A DNA stretch of 64,000 nt from Pectinophora gossypiella (Eukaryota > Arthropoda > Insecta > Lepidoptera > Gelechiidae). The stretch is from contig NC_065419.1 of NCBI RefSeq assembly GCF_024362695.1, forward strand, positions 9,424,678-9,488,677, given 5' to 3'. Positions 12,543-23,285 of the stretch are shown piece by piece; the first letter of the stretch is position 1; each line of letters starts with the position of its first letter. A program made the translations under genes and the position numbers. The notes beneath the pieces were generated by a model that was not told the origin of the DNA, did not search any database, and was given only the letters and a program-made list of their open reading frames with translations.

Positions 12543-12800
12543 GTCCGTCGTACGTCCCACTTTTGCGCACAGGCCTCTCCTCTATCCACCTGAGGGGATA
12601 TGGAGCATATTCTACCACGCTGCTCCAGTGCGGGTTGGTGGAGGTATTTGAACACAAGCCGGGACCAACGACTTAACGTGTCTTCCGAACACAGAATGAT
12701 CATACTTTATCGGTCAATCAGGTGATTCAGCCTGCAATGTCCGTACCAAACAAAGGAGAGTCTCACAAAATGGGAATCGAACCTGGATCTTCAGATCATA
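12543..12800 (-). mobile_element. SINE-2 copy
   Basis: A second tRNA-derived family. Landmarks are ACAGGCCTCTCCTCTATCC, TGCTCCAGTGCGGGTTGG, GACCAACGACTTAACGTG and a degenerate head with GGGAATCGAACCTGG. It shares the central CTTAACGTGCC..CGAA block with SINE-1. Confidence 0.7.
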
Positions 12801-13086
12801 TTTTTTCAAACCCTTACTTACTTCGAAAGAAATGTTATGGACCTAAAGTATGTGACAAGACCTTAGTAGTTAATATGAACATAAAGCCATTTATGTTACA
12901 CGTGTCTACCATTTTCGTGACTAATTAGAATATGTGTGATCTAAAAACGATGAAATAGCTAAACTGAATAAACCGCAAAATAGGTTTTCCAGTCTGCTTG
13001 CCGTATTTGGTTTATTAATTGTTTACACACAATTATCAAAGAGGTCACTGATAAAATGGCGTTCCCGTGGCTTTTGTATTTAGTGG

Positions 13087-13139
13087 ACAAAAGTCCAACT
13101 TCTACAAACAAAAAAAAATTGTAGAAGTTGGACTTTTGT
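13087..13139. repeat. Perfect 21-bp hairpin
   Basis: ACAAAAGTCCAACTTCTACA plus A (13087-13107) is followed by an 11-base A-rich loop and its exact reverse complement (13119-13139). It lies within intron 4. Confidence 0.9.
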
Positions 13140-13956
13140 TTTCCTGACCATGATGCGCCAAAGAATAAAAATAACACCTGGAAACACTTTAACATACCCA
13201 AAAGTCTATATAGCAAAGAGTAGGCAAACTGAAGGAATGTGAACTATCCATATTTGAATGGGCCATGATGCACGATATAGACACTGAATACCCACGATTT
13301 GTTCCCTTTGTGATTCTAATACCATTTATTATTCCACAGCTAGAAGTTTTCATTGTTTCAATTATAATTTAGAAGCTCATTAGCATTAGGAAATGAAACA
13401 AGTATTTGCAGAAAGACTAAAACAATCGAGGTATCAAAAGGGATTTAATAGTCTCCTGGTTATCCTTCTCATTCAAATATTTTACTTGAAATTATACCAT
13501 TGCCTCGTTAGCTATAAAAGCATTTGGAATGGCCAAAGGAAATACAGAAAAACTGGATTTAATCGAGATTTTTATAAAATTTTATCGTTATTGCAAACCG
13601 CCATTTAACTATATTTTTTATGGTAATAAGAGAATTTTATATAAATAAACATTTCAATTCCCTCCTAAAAGAATTTCAAAGACATAGCTTCTTTGAAAGA
13701 AGGCATATGTAAATTTTACCTTCTTTGAGTCGACGGCTTGTCTTAAATTGTGTGAGTGTCAGTGTGGGTCATTTTCACAAGATTGACCAGGTTGCGCCGG
13801 ACAGATAGTCACAAGCATTGATATGCACAAAATGTAGTACCATGTCGCAGTTATGTACTTGTTAATTATATTGTTGTTATTTCGATTAAAGTCATTAAGT
13901 TAATGGGACGTGGTACTAAGGTGCTCAACGTACAAATCGCGCAAATAAATACTCAC

Positions 13957-14134
13957 AAGTTCAAAGATGAGCTCTTTCTCATCCAACTGTCGGAGCTCGT
14001 GTCTGGATCGTCGTTGCGGCCGCGAAGGCGTCGCATGCGGCGGCTGATCTCCAAGGAATGTTGGTGTCCCGTCCACTGTCGTCACCAGCGGCTTCAGCAG
14101 GCCACCACGCTCAAATTCGTGAGCTGAGATCTTC
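13957..14134 (-). CDS. Pde11: Pde11 exon 4
   Basis: A 178-bp exon with a cttgacag acceptor and a gtgagt donor. It enters with G (Arg with exon 3) and ends on a complete Leu codon (phase 0). It encodes KISAHEFERGGLLKPLVTT, VDGTPTFLGDQ, a Pro/Arg-rich stretch with RRSRHELRQ, and LDEKELIFEL. The HEFERGG..LKPLVTTVDG.PTFL block and the ...RQLDE.ELIFEL lead-in to the GAF-A domain are characteristic of PDE11. The basic RRSR stretch is a plausible phosphorylation or regulatory linker (inference). It joins VKDICNELE of exon 5 without loss of frame. Confidence 0.93.
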
Positions 14135-17100
14135 CTGTCAAGGGAATCGGGGGTTAGACTCTGATAATGTTGAAGATGATAATGTGTTTTGTTATTGTAT
14201 GTTGTTGTTGTATTGCAGTGTATAGTAGAAACTACATAAATATTTTTTTTATATTATACAGAGAAAAGTGCAAAGAATTTAGAACGTGGTGTAACAGACA
14301 AACTCAACAGCCAACAAACAAACACGGCTAACAGATTAAATTTTATCAACTTTTGCCACATTATCACTAACTATTAGGCGAGATGGCAGTCAAATACTGA
14401 CTCATCAGGCGAGCCTTACCAATTTTAAAAATTCAGAGACAGTATGGCATTATAAACAGATGACAAATCTTTAAAGAAATACGACAACATAACGAAGAAT
14501 GTAAGTAACCTCAGATATTACCATGAAAATCCGCTTTAGCTAATATACATTCCTAACAGACACTGATGGAGCTATATCAAAGCTTAAGTCAGAGAGATTT
14601 AAGGTCATACTCGTATTCACAACCCTAGTAAACCTCAAAGCAATTTGCTAGCTTGCCGGTTTCCTACTACCGAGTAAAGCTCTGCTTCCCTTGAAGTGCC
14701 CCTTTGTGAATACGTTTCTTGAACTTGCATAGGTATGAATAAACAAACAATAAATAAAATGAAAATCTGTTGGGATTGTTCTGGTAACGATTCAAAATTA
14801 AAGTTAACAGCTTTTAAAACTAATATAAACAAAGCGATAAAATCTGCTCATTTTACGTGACCTTGAATTAGGATTCTGTTTACATTTTAAATATATTACC
14901 TGTTTATAAATTGTAACTGTAGTAATACATATATAAACAATTCATTCACAAAATATTCAAATTTTTTTAAATTCTTATAATTGGGTTCATCGTATCCAGG
15001 AAAAATAATTGGCAAAAAGAAATGCTTAAAGTGAACAGGTACGTAAGCAAACGAGTTTGAGGAAGCGTACCTAACGAACACATCTTCATTAATAATGGTA
15101 ATACGGAGGTGAAACTTTTTCAGTGTTCAAGGAGTTTTCCTCTTCTAATCGAGACGAAATAAGGTGTTGACTGAATTAAGGCAAGGTCAAATTACCTTGC
15201 AAGAATTCGACAAACTTTCCAACAAAAAGTAATAGGAGACAAAGATAATTTTGCTAAAGGTCATCTGGCTGTAACAGATTAGCATTCTACTTACATTGAC
15301 ATCACAGTCGAGACCCTTAGATAATAGAAATACATTACGCGGTCACTATTACTTAGTAAGTTTCCCACGAAGTGACCCAAAGGGGCTTTAACGTAGAGCC
15401 TTCATTGTGCCAAAGGATGTAGACTAAACAATGAAGAGGACGCTACAAGAGTATCAATTAGTATACTGGACATGCGCCAACGGGAATTATCTGGCAAGTT
15501 AGAGAAGTTAGTGATGACGTAAAAGGAACTCGCAATAGTACGAGGATCAAACAAAGTTTGTTCCACGAGGCGTAAATCAAGCCGAACGCATGGGGGAGCA
15601 ATAAAGAATAACATCGGGATTACAATAGGAATCTGATTAAGGGAAACCTCATAAACGCAAACGTTTAGTGATTTTTGTAAGTAAACAACTTACCACCTTA
15701 GGTGCAAGATTTTGTGTGTGTTTTAATAATGGATTATTTAAGTAAGTATCTTGAATACGTACAAGTATATTCTACTGCTAAGAGGCCTCTTTTAATGAAC
15801 CAGAGGGGGTATATGTCTTCGGGAGCTTGTAAAGCCGTTTGTTTGTTAAACTGCTCTATATGAAATTCTAGAGTTCATTGCACGGAAAAAATAAGGGGAA
15901 TAATATTTTGCTTCTCGAATTTTCTGATAGCCGCTTCAATATTGGCAGCATTGAGATTGTTCCCGACCGCTCAATATAAAACATTATTCAGCACCACAGC
16001 CTCATGCTATCCACTTACAGAGGCTAAAACAATGTCCAATTTTCTCGTATAGCACGTTATTGACAGGATTAAATTAGATACTGTTATCTACAGTCAATGT
16101 GCTATGTGCAACGTTATTAAAATTAAAAGGCTCACATAGTGGCTTGTTACCTAGCCTTCATAAGTTGAGCATCTCAAAGGTCAGATCAGATCATGCTTTT
16201 ACAATTCTGCTTCACTATTATTATTTTGCACACTCATATTTCATATAATATTTTCTTTTGTTATATATATTTTTTTATAAAAGCATGACAATCATTATCC
16301 TTTGTCAGATATATCTACAATAGGCTTTATTATGACTTTATAAAACTTTACTTCGGCACTTTTGAGAACAAACTGCAAACTTAACAAGATAATGAAGGAA
16401 AGCAGCTTAAAGTTAAGTTCGCCCGATTTTTTAAGCAAAGTCACTTCAAGATTTAGCAAGGTGACGTCGTTGCGAGTTTGTTCAATAAATCTTTGAAAAG
16501 TCGCATCAGCGTACACAAACTTTTGGGTGTCAAAACCTTTTTATGCCCTCGTAAAAAAGAGATATCTTCTTGGGACTTTAAAATTTTAAACGCATCACTT
16601 CGATTAAACAAACATAATGGGCCAATTTCGAAGTATTTGTAACCCATAAATTAATTTATCTTCCGACAACATCCTACAAAGTACGTGACCTTTAAGTAAA
16701 TATTTCGTACATTTGTATTCATGTGAGGTAGGAACGACAACTATTCGTGGAGGGTTTTCGTGTCGTAGAACCTTTCGAATAGGGTAACCATCTAAAAAAC
16801 AAACTAGGTACATTCGATTTCATTTTCTGTCGATAACTTAGAAACTATCGAAAGGATTTCCTTACGAGGAAAAAGTTGGTTTTGCAGAGTCAGAAAACAG
16901 TATCTGTGTTATGTGCAAACCAAATTTTATGAGAAATTCCATAATAATATGAGGCGATAGACGTAAACCTTTTCATCCTAGCTTAAGACAAAGTATGGAG
17001 GCCTTACGTAGAACAAGAGACCAAAAAGATTGATGGAAGTACAAACGTAGACCCACGTTGTTGGGATAACTCCAATTTATCGGCGTCTGAGCATTGTAGG

Positions 17101-18489
17101 AACATAATTTATATGGATTTGCATACATTTTGAGTTAGCTAAGTACTTGGTAAAGACTAAGCGGAGGATTTAAGATTATAAGATGACTGGATTTAATTAA
17201 GTTTTAATGGGAATTATTTATAAGACAACATGTAAATTACCTGCACAAGTTTTGGTAAGTTACCTAGCAGCAATATTCGAGTCTTGTCTATACTGCAGTA
17301 GCTATAAATTGAAATTTGAAGAATCTCCGATAAAAGTTGTATAGAAAGTCACTATAACGCATTTTTCGTCTACAGAAACCGCCGAACCAGTAAAGTTGTT
17401 TGTGCAAACTCAAAAATTATCCGGTATATTCCGTCGTCATAAAGTATCCCAAAAATTTAATATCGATCGCCATCGACTCGCGAAGAAGAAGATAAAGTAT
17501 CTCTTTTTTATGATAGGAAAATCGATTCACGTCTCTTAGTCTATCAGAGTGGAGCGGGCTGTTCGAGTGAGAAGAGAGAACTATGACTACCCTTATCTAA
17601 CGAGAGAAGTAAGCACCACTTGATTATATTTGTATATATGCCTCTGCCATTAATATTACATTTTAGTATTCCAGATTACGTATTCGAGTATTGAGAAAAT
17701 AAGCAATTATCACGTGTAATCTCGACAGCGCCATCTATATTATTTTTGGGGAAAGTAGCCTGGAAACTCCCTCATTAATGAATGCCTGCCAACGCCGACC
17801 GCAGATGGATTGACGCTGGGTGGTACCAGATCGCGTAATACCTGCAACCCGAAGGTTTGTTATGGTCATAGAATAAGGAGTGTAGAACGGCAACTGCCCG
17901 CTACACATCACCAGCTGAGCTAAGTTTATCTCAGCCCCCTCGGTCCTACTTATTTACTTGAGTATTCATCGTATGGGCACACGTCACACAGATGCGCATC
18001 TGTGTACGATAACGCCAATGTGTAGTGTCTGTGTAAAACATGGTGTTTTGTATGAATAGTCCGGGGTGTGGTATGGTATGTAATATTGAACAGTTAATGG
18101 TGCTAATTCCTGTAAACACCATCTAATTTTTTTAAAGTTATAACCGTCATTTTCTTATCCACCGAAAAGGAAAGGGACGGGTAATCGACAAGCATAAAAT
18201 TTATGGAACACACGTCAATTTTAAGCAAAAATCTAAAACAAAAAAACTGTCTAAAAATTTTACATTGGCCAATAACCCGACAGAATTGACAGCACGCGTC
18301 AAACGGTTGGCATACCAGCGAGATACCTTTTTGATTCGCCCGGGTTATTCATTCATTTACTCATTCTTCGTAAAATTAATAGCTGTGAATCATCCGTCCC
18401 TTTCCTTTTCGGCGGATAAGAAAATGACAGGTATAACTTAAAGTAAAATTAGGAGGTGTCTGCAGGAATCGAGGCCAATGTCATCCTAC
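14135..18489 (-). other. Pde11: Pde11 intron 3 (about 4.4 kb)
   Basis: Mostly unrecognised AT-rich intron sequence. It contains a short dispersed fragment near 14349-14420 (shared with about 6911-6960), a fragment at 17867-17932 shared with intron 1, a common lepidopteran fragment near 17960-18060, and the MITE abutting exon 3. Confidence 0.8.
18106..18469. mobile_element. 364-bp MITE ending 20 bases from exon 3
   Basis: Long terminal inverted repeats of about 75 bp: ATTCCTGTAAACACC at the left and GGTGTCTGCAGGAAT at the right, continuing through GTCATTTTCTTATCC and CCGAAAAGGAAAGGGACGG. The interior is non-coding and matches a MITE I recognise from other Lepidoptera. No target duplication seen. 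Confidence 0.88.
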
Positions 18490-18606
18490 CTGACTGGTGT
18501 AGTCGCACCGGAGCCCGAGCCGGCGCGCGAGGGGGACGCGAGTTCTGCGCTCGGCGGCGTGGCGTGTGACACCAGCCACGCGTCCACCACTTGCCGTGTT
18601 GCTTTC
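18490..18606 (-). CDS. Pde11: Pde11 exon 3
   Basis: A 117-bp exon between a gttatcag acceptor and a gtagga donor. It encodes KATRQVVDAWLVSHATPPS, then a Ser/Ala/Gly-rich linker and TTPV, with Arg codons split at both borders (AG|G). The KATRQ.VD.WL..HA motif follows the DYFLR of exon 2, as expected in PDE11 N-termini. The exon is strongly GC-rich. It is closely hemmed by transposable elements: a MITE ends 20 bases past the donor side, and a repeat fragment plus a SINE lie about 50-400 bases upstream of the acceptor. Confidence 0.9.
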
Positions 18607-18714
18607 CTGATAACAAACATACATTAAATTAGTAACATAACATAAGCTCTCGGTAATCAAAGGTACACCCATCGCAAGATGAACTAAGTACCCACACCTC
18701 ACCGTTAGACTAAC

Positions 18715-19002
18715 GTCTTCTTCTATCGTGTGTGGGTTGTGAGGTGAATTACCAACTTCATCAAACCTGGTGTCAGGGTTATTATTCAGCCGCCAAAGGC
18801 TCATGTAACGACTACTTACTTACATCAGTAAGTAGTAACCGGCACCAACGGCTTAACATGCCTTCCGAAGCACGGATCATCTTACTTTTTGGACAATCAG
18901 GTGATCAGCCTGTCATGTCCTAACCAAACTAGGGATCACAAAGTGATTTTTGTGATATGTCCCCACCGGGATTCGAACCCGGGACCTAGCAGTCGAGCCA
19001 AC
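18715..19002 (-). mobile_element. SINE-1 copy just upstream of Pde11 exon 3
   Basis: Near-complete body plus a head with an intact B-box (GGGTTCGAATCCCGG on the minus strand). An internal deletion removes part of the GGCCCCTGACATGG block. It lies 109 bases from the exon 3 acceptor. Confidence 0.88.
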
Positions 19003-21743
19003 TGTGTTAGTGAAAACTGGACTTAAGATACGTTAATAACTCATTGGTGCAAGTCCGGTCCAAGGGTTCGATCAAACGCTCCCCGTTTGGGTGTACAACA
19101 TGTCCACAGTGACAGATTGAGTGTTAAATTAGTTTAAATGCATTTAAACATAATTGGGGTAGGCGGGCTATGAAATAAATGTGATTTTTACTGACTGGTA
19201 AGACTACTGGGAATAGGGGAAATTTTTGAAAGGGCCTCTACGTAATTTCTAGAACCTCACTCAATTTAGTAAACCCCAAGCCCTCGACATTGATAACCGT
19301 CATCCTTTACAAATAAACTACTGAAAAGAATCCTAAATAAAGTTCACCGACCCCGCGAAATGTCTCCCAGAATAGATAGTAACTCACAGATCCACAGCTT
19401 ATTTCCACCTGTCTAAACGCAAGCGATGCTTTTAATGTTGCTTTCGCAAATTTTCCTCAACCTTTTAACAAAAGATAATTAAATTAAGCTCCCCCTGTCT
19501 CTAAGGGGACGGGGATAAGGGCCTTGTTTTAGAATGACAGAGTTCTATTTATAGAAAATCATTGGCGTAGGTAGGTATGTTGTATATCTGTTTGTAAACG
19601 AAGATTCGAGTTTGATTTCCACAAATATCCCATTAAAAACGAAGAGTACGATTTAAATTACTTAAGTAAGTAGATTATTTATTCTTATTCTATAATAATA
19701 GTACCTTCCATCAATAAAATTGGGTATATTTTAAAACAATCTGTAAACATAATTACTAAAGCGACTGTCACATGCGCACTCGATGGGAAAACCAGCTCAC
19801 AGGTTACCCCGATTGACAAGAAAATATATTTTCTACGCATTTCCACACGATATTTTCCTTCGCCGCTAAGCAGATGACAATTTATGATTAATAGATGAAC
19901 ACGAAGACAAACTCGGATTCAGTGGTATCTAGTAAGTAGGTAGGCCACCGCTATTACGGCTTTTTACACATTTGCCAGCATAAAAACTGTATTCTAACTT
20001 TATGCAAAGGATTAGTTGCCAAAACAAGACAAAAAAGTACAAAATGCCAACTAGTCGGCTTTTGTGAGGATTGCGTTCTGTATCATTCTCTCATTCACAG
20101 TTTCAAAAACATTTGCATGCGAATTTTTCGGATATTCCGATTTTATTATTCGGAGCATTTTTTGGTCGGACCATCGTGACTGGAATGATATGCTGAATGA
20201 TATTTGCTAGGCTATACTTTTATTTCAAGGAAAGTTATTAGGTTAGACGCTGCTAATTACCATCAGAAACACAATTCAAATGATGTTGAATATTTGACTT
20301 CTTAGACTTGCCTGGGACGAGGATATGTAGATGTAGCCACGCAAATAATAATAAGCCTGACAGACACCACAAGAATGATATTGATTTGTCAATAAAATTA
20401 CAAATAAGTTCATTAACATTTGTTAGGAGCATTCGTCTTAAACGATTTACGACAATGGAGACACAGGAGAATTGCAGTGATACCCAGGACTTATGCCGAC
20501 ATCGGCCGGTAAAAACCAGATATACCCAGATAAAATCTAGTTTCCCTCTGGCTTATGAATGACAAGTTATGATATGCGAAGATTTCCTCATTGTTTTATT
20601 CCGCTATACGTCTGAGTGGCATGACAGAATGTCAGGTATATTTACTTAATTATAATCGTAGCTATTACCAATGTTTAGTTAAATGTGGCACATGCAATTA
20701 TATGTAGATGCAACTATATACTAAAAGTTAGTGATTATTTACAAGATATGAATGCATGGGATTAACTGTCTGAGAAATGATATTAGGCAGCTAAATTACT
20801 CAATTGTATAACAATATTTTAAGTTTTTTTTAAAAAAGTACGTCTATGGCCCTGTGCCGAGGTTTTTCTTGCAGTAATTTTTACTTATTATTTATTCGTA
20901 AGTTTTAGGCGGATGAGACGATCGTTATGTAAAAATTGACAATTGAAAGTGTAACTATATTACCAACTGAATAAAGATATTTTTGAATTTGAATATAGTT
21001 TATTGTAGGTTAGTGTTTATTCGCTTGTGGTTGTCTACCAATGTCCAAAATTAACTACAAAAACTATTCATTATTTGATAAAAAGATACGGCCTCAGCCG
21101 ATATTCCAAAAATATTCTAGATCTATTTTGGGCACTAAATTCAGACTTTGGCGTCTGTTGCCAAAGTTAGATATCAACCTAATTTCGACATCCAGCAACA
21201 CTCCCAACGGAGATTTAAAATACAAGAGCTAGCCGCATATCAGATGTGACAAGTTAATTTAAGATCATCCAAGTACCTTCTATATTTTCCATAAAGAAAA
21301 AAATAATTTTACGCAATTTAAAGTTGCACAAGGAAACAAAATAACATGTTACGCGAGAATCTACTTGTTCCACAGTAAATTACACAGTGTAATTATGTAA
21401 ATCACATAAATTTTCCATAAGGATAACATGACTTTACACACCATTTTGCTGCCATATCATCGTGCGTGCAATTACTGCTAGAAGGATTCAAAAGTCGGAA
21501 ACCATTTATTCGTTGCTACGCAACAATTATCATGGATTAACATCCATGATTAAAAAAAAAAAATATTTCTTTAACAGAGATGGTACATAATAATATTTGC
21601 AGTTGTGACCTCCTAGTAAGTGTGAAACACCTGTGTCAGAAGGTCACGCTCCTCCATATCCATAAGTACTTGTTGGTACCAAAAGCCTGAAGTATACCTA
21701 CATCGTATTATAAGTAAACAATAAAGAAAAAATATGAAAACAA

Positions 21744-21744
21744 A

Positions 21745-21776
<32 letters not shown>

Positions 21777-21797
21777 TTTGTGTGTGTATGTATGTGT
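21744..21797 (+). repeat. (TG)n microsatellite
   Basis: A TG repeat with a few interruptions, about 54 bases. Confidence 0.95.
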
Positions 21798-21984
21798 CAA
21801 GGACAATAATTAGGTTCTCTACACTAATACTAATTAGGGATAAGTGTTATACCAAGTATTCGAAAAGCTTTTCTATTTCCTTATAATCTAATAATTTGAG
21901 CCATGCAGTAATCTTTTTTTCTACATTCGAATGGATTAACGTCCATGATAATTGATAACCTTGTGGATGCTCATTTTGTTTATT

Positions 21985-22095
21985 CTTATTTGACAACATA
22001 AGCTCACGACTATATCCCAACAAAATTGGGAAGTCCATAGCATGATGAACCACACCTCATCGAATTTTCTGTTAGACCAACGTGATAGATGGTTA
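21985..22095 (+). repeat. Dispersed lepidopteran repeat fragment
   Basis: ACATAAGCTCACGACTATAT, then CACACCTCATCG and GTTAGACCAACGTGATAG; same family as the split copy at 1293-1552. Confidence 0.6.
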
Positions 22096-22724
22096 GCAGT
22101 ATCATCATGATGGTATCTATAATGATCGAGCCAACTGTGTTACATCGATCCGGAACGGAGCTAGTGTGTTTCTGTCATGCAAATTTTAATCCTTCGTGAC
22201 GAGATAGACCGTTATTGTCTAAATTCAACATCTATAGTGATTCCCAACCATTTGTGATTGGCTAAAATTTCAATAAATTAACAGGAATTGTCATGTTCAG
22301 CGAATCACAACAGCTAATCAAAGCGGTTTTATTATTGTCACGCGAGGTGAAATCTATAGCAGAAGGCAGGCTTGATTCCCGAAGACCATGGGCTCTTGGG
22401 GCTGGGAATAATGCAAAAAATATTAAGCTAATTTTACCCAATTGTAATTTTAATCAACAAACAAATTTTTGCTCGTCAACTAACCCCAACTTTTTCTCAT
22501 TTCATCAAACTTTCCCTAATTAACAGCTGTGTCCTAAATTAACTAAACTTTAACGTTAACTTTTATTTTTCTTTCTAAATATAAAGTTGTAACAACAACA
22601 GGACTCCTACCAAATTATAAAACTTAAAAATGGATGAGTGGATTAGCTGTTCTCCGCAAAATTAGCTGTTATACACAATTTAAAATTGTAAGTTTATTTC
22701 TTGTTTAAACATGAAGTCGGGATT

Positions 22725-22830
22725 ACACGTACGGGTGAAAGCACTCATCGCTCCCCATTTGTCCGGCCAAGTAGTTAATGGTAGGTACGTACGGCAAATC
22801 TACAATAAAATAAATCACGTCAAAAACAGA
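22725..22830 (-). repeat. Dispersed repeat J copy, partial
   Basis: CGCTCCCCATTTGTCCGGCC and AAGTAGTTAATGG, then GGCAAATCTACAATAAA; the reverse of the J landmarks, with the distal half missing. Confidence 0.65.
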
Positions 22831-23285
22831 TTTTAGCGCTTTAGATGCAAGATGCTCTAGTAAAGACTCGACACGGGGAACAATATTTTCAAATCGAGAT
22901 AGAAATAGGTACATTACTCTCCTCCTATGGCAGTCGGGTAAAAACGAGCTTTATTATATACCAACATGTTGGAGTATTTATGATCCATAGATTTACTCTA
23001 AAGCTGCGCATCCACTAGAGTGGATCGAAGCGTACAAGCCTTCGGCGGCATTTACGAATCGCCATGACAAAGTCCGGTGCAGATTTACCGATCTAGTGAA
23101 CGTAGTTCTATAGGAATAAATACAAAGCAAGAACGATCGAGAGAATGTTCATTTATTTATTTATTTATTTTATTTATTTAGAAAAAATATACATTGTAAC
23201 ATAACAGAAAAATCCACAGCTGTTACAAAGTTTCTCTTAAAATTACTTAACATACATGACACACAAAATAAAATTAAAACAAAAA

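Larger units (their letters stand above)
6525..13956 (-). other. Pde11: Pde11 intron 4 (about 7.4 kb)
   Basis: Repeat-bearing intron: dispersed fragments at 6566-6960, a 148-bp MITE, a 120-bp dispersed element near 10 kb, a SINE-2 copy and a perfect 21-bp hairpin. 7.3-9.6 kb and 10.1-12.5 kb have no recognised feature. Confidence 0.8.
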
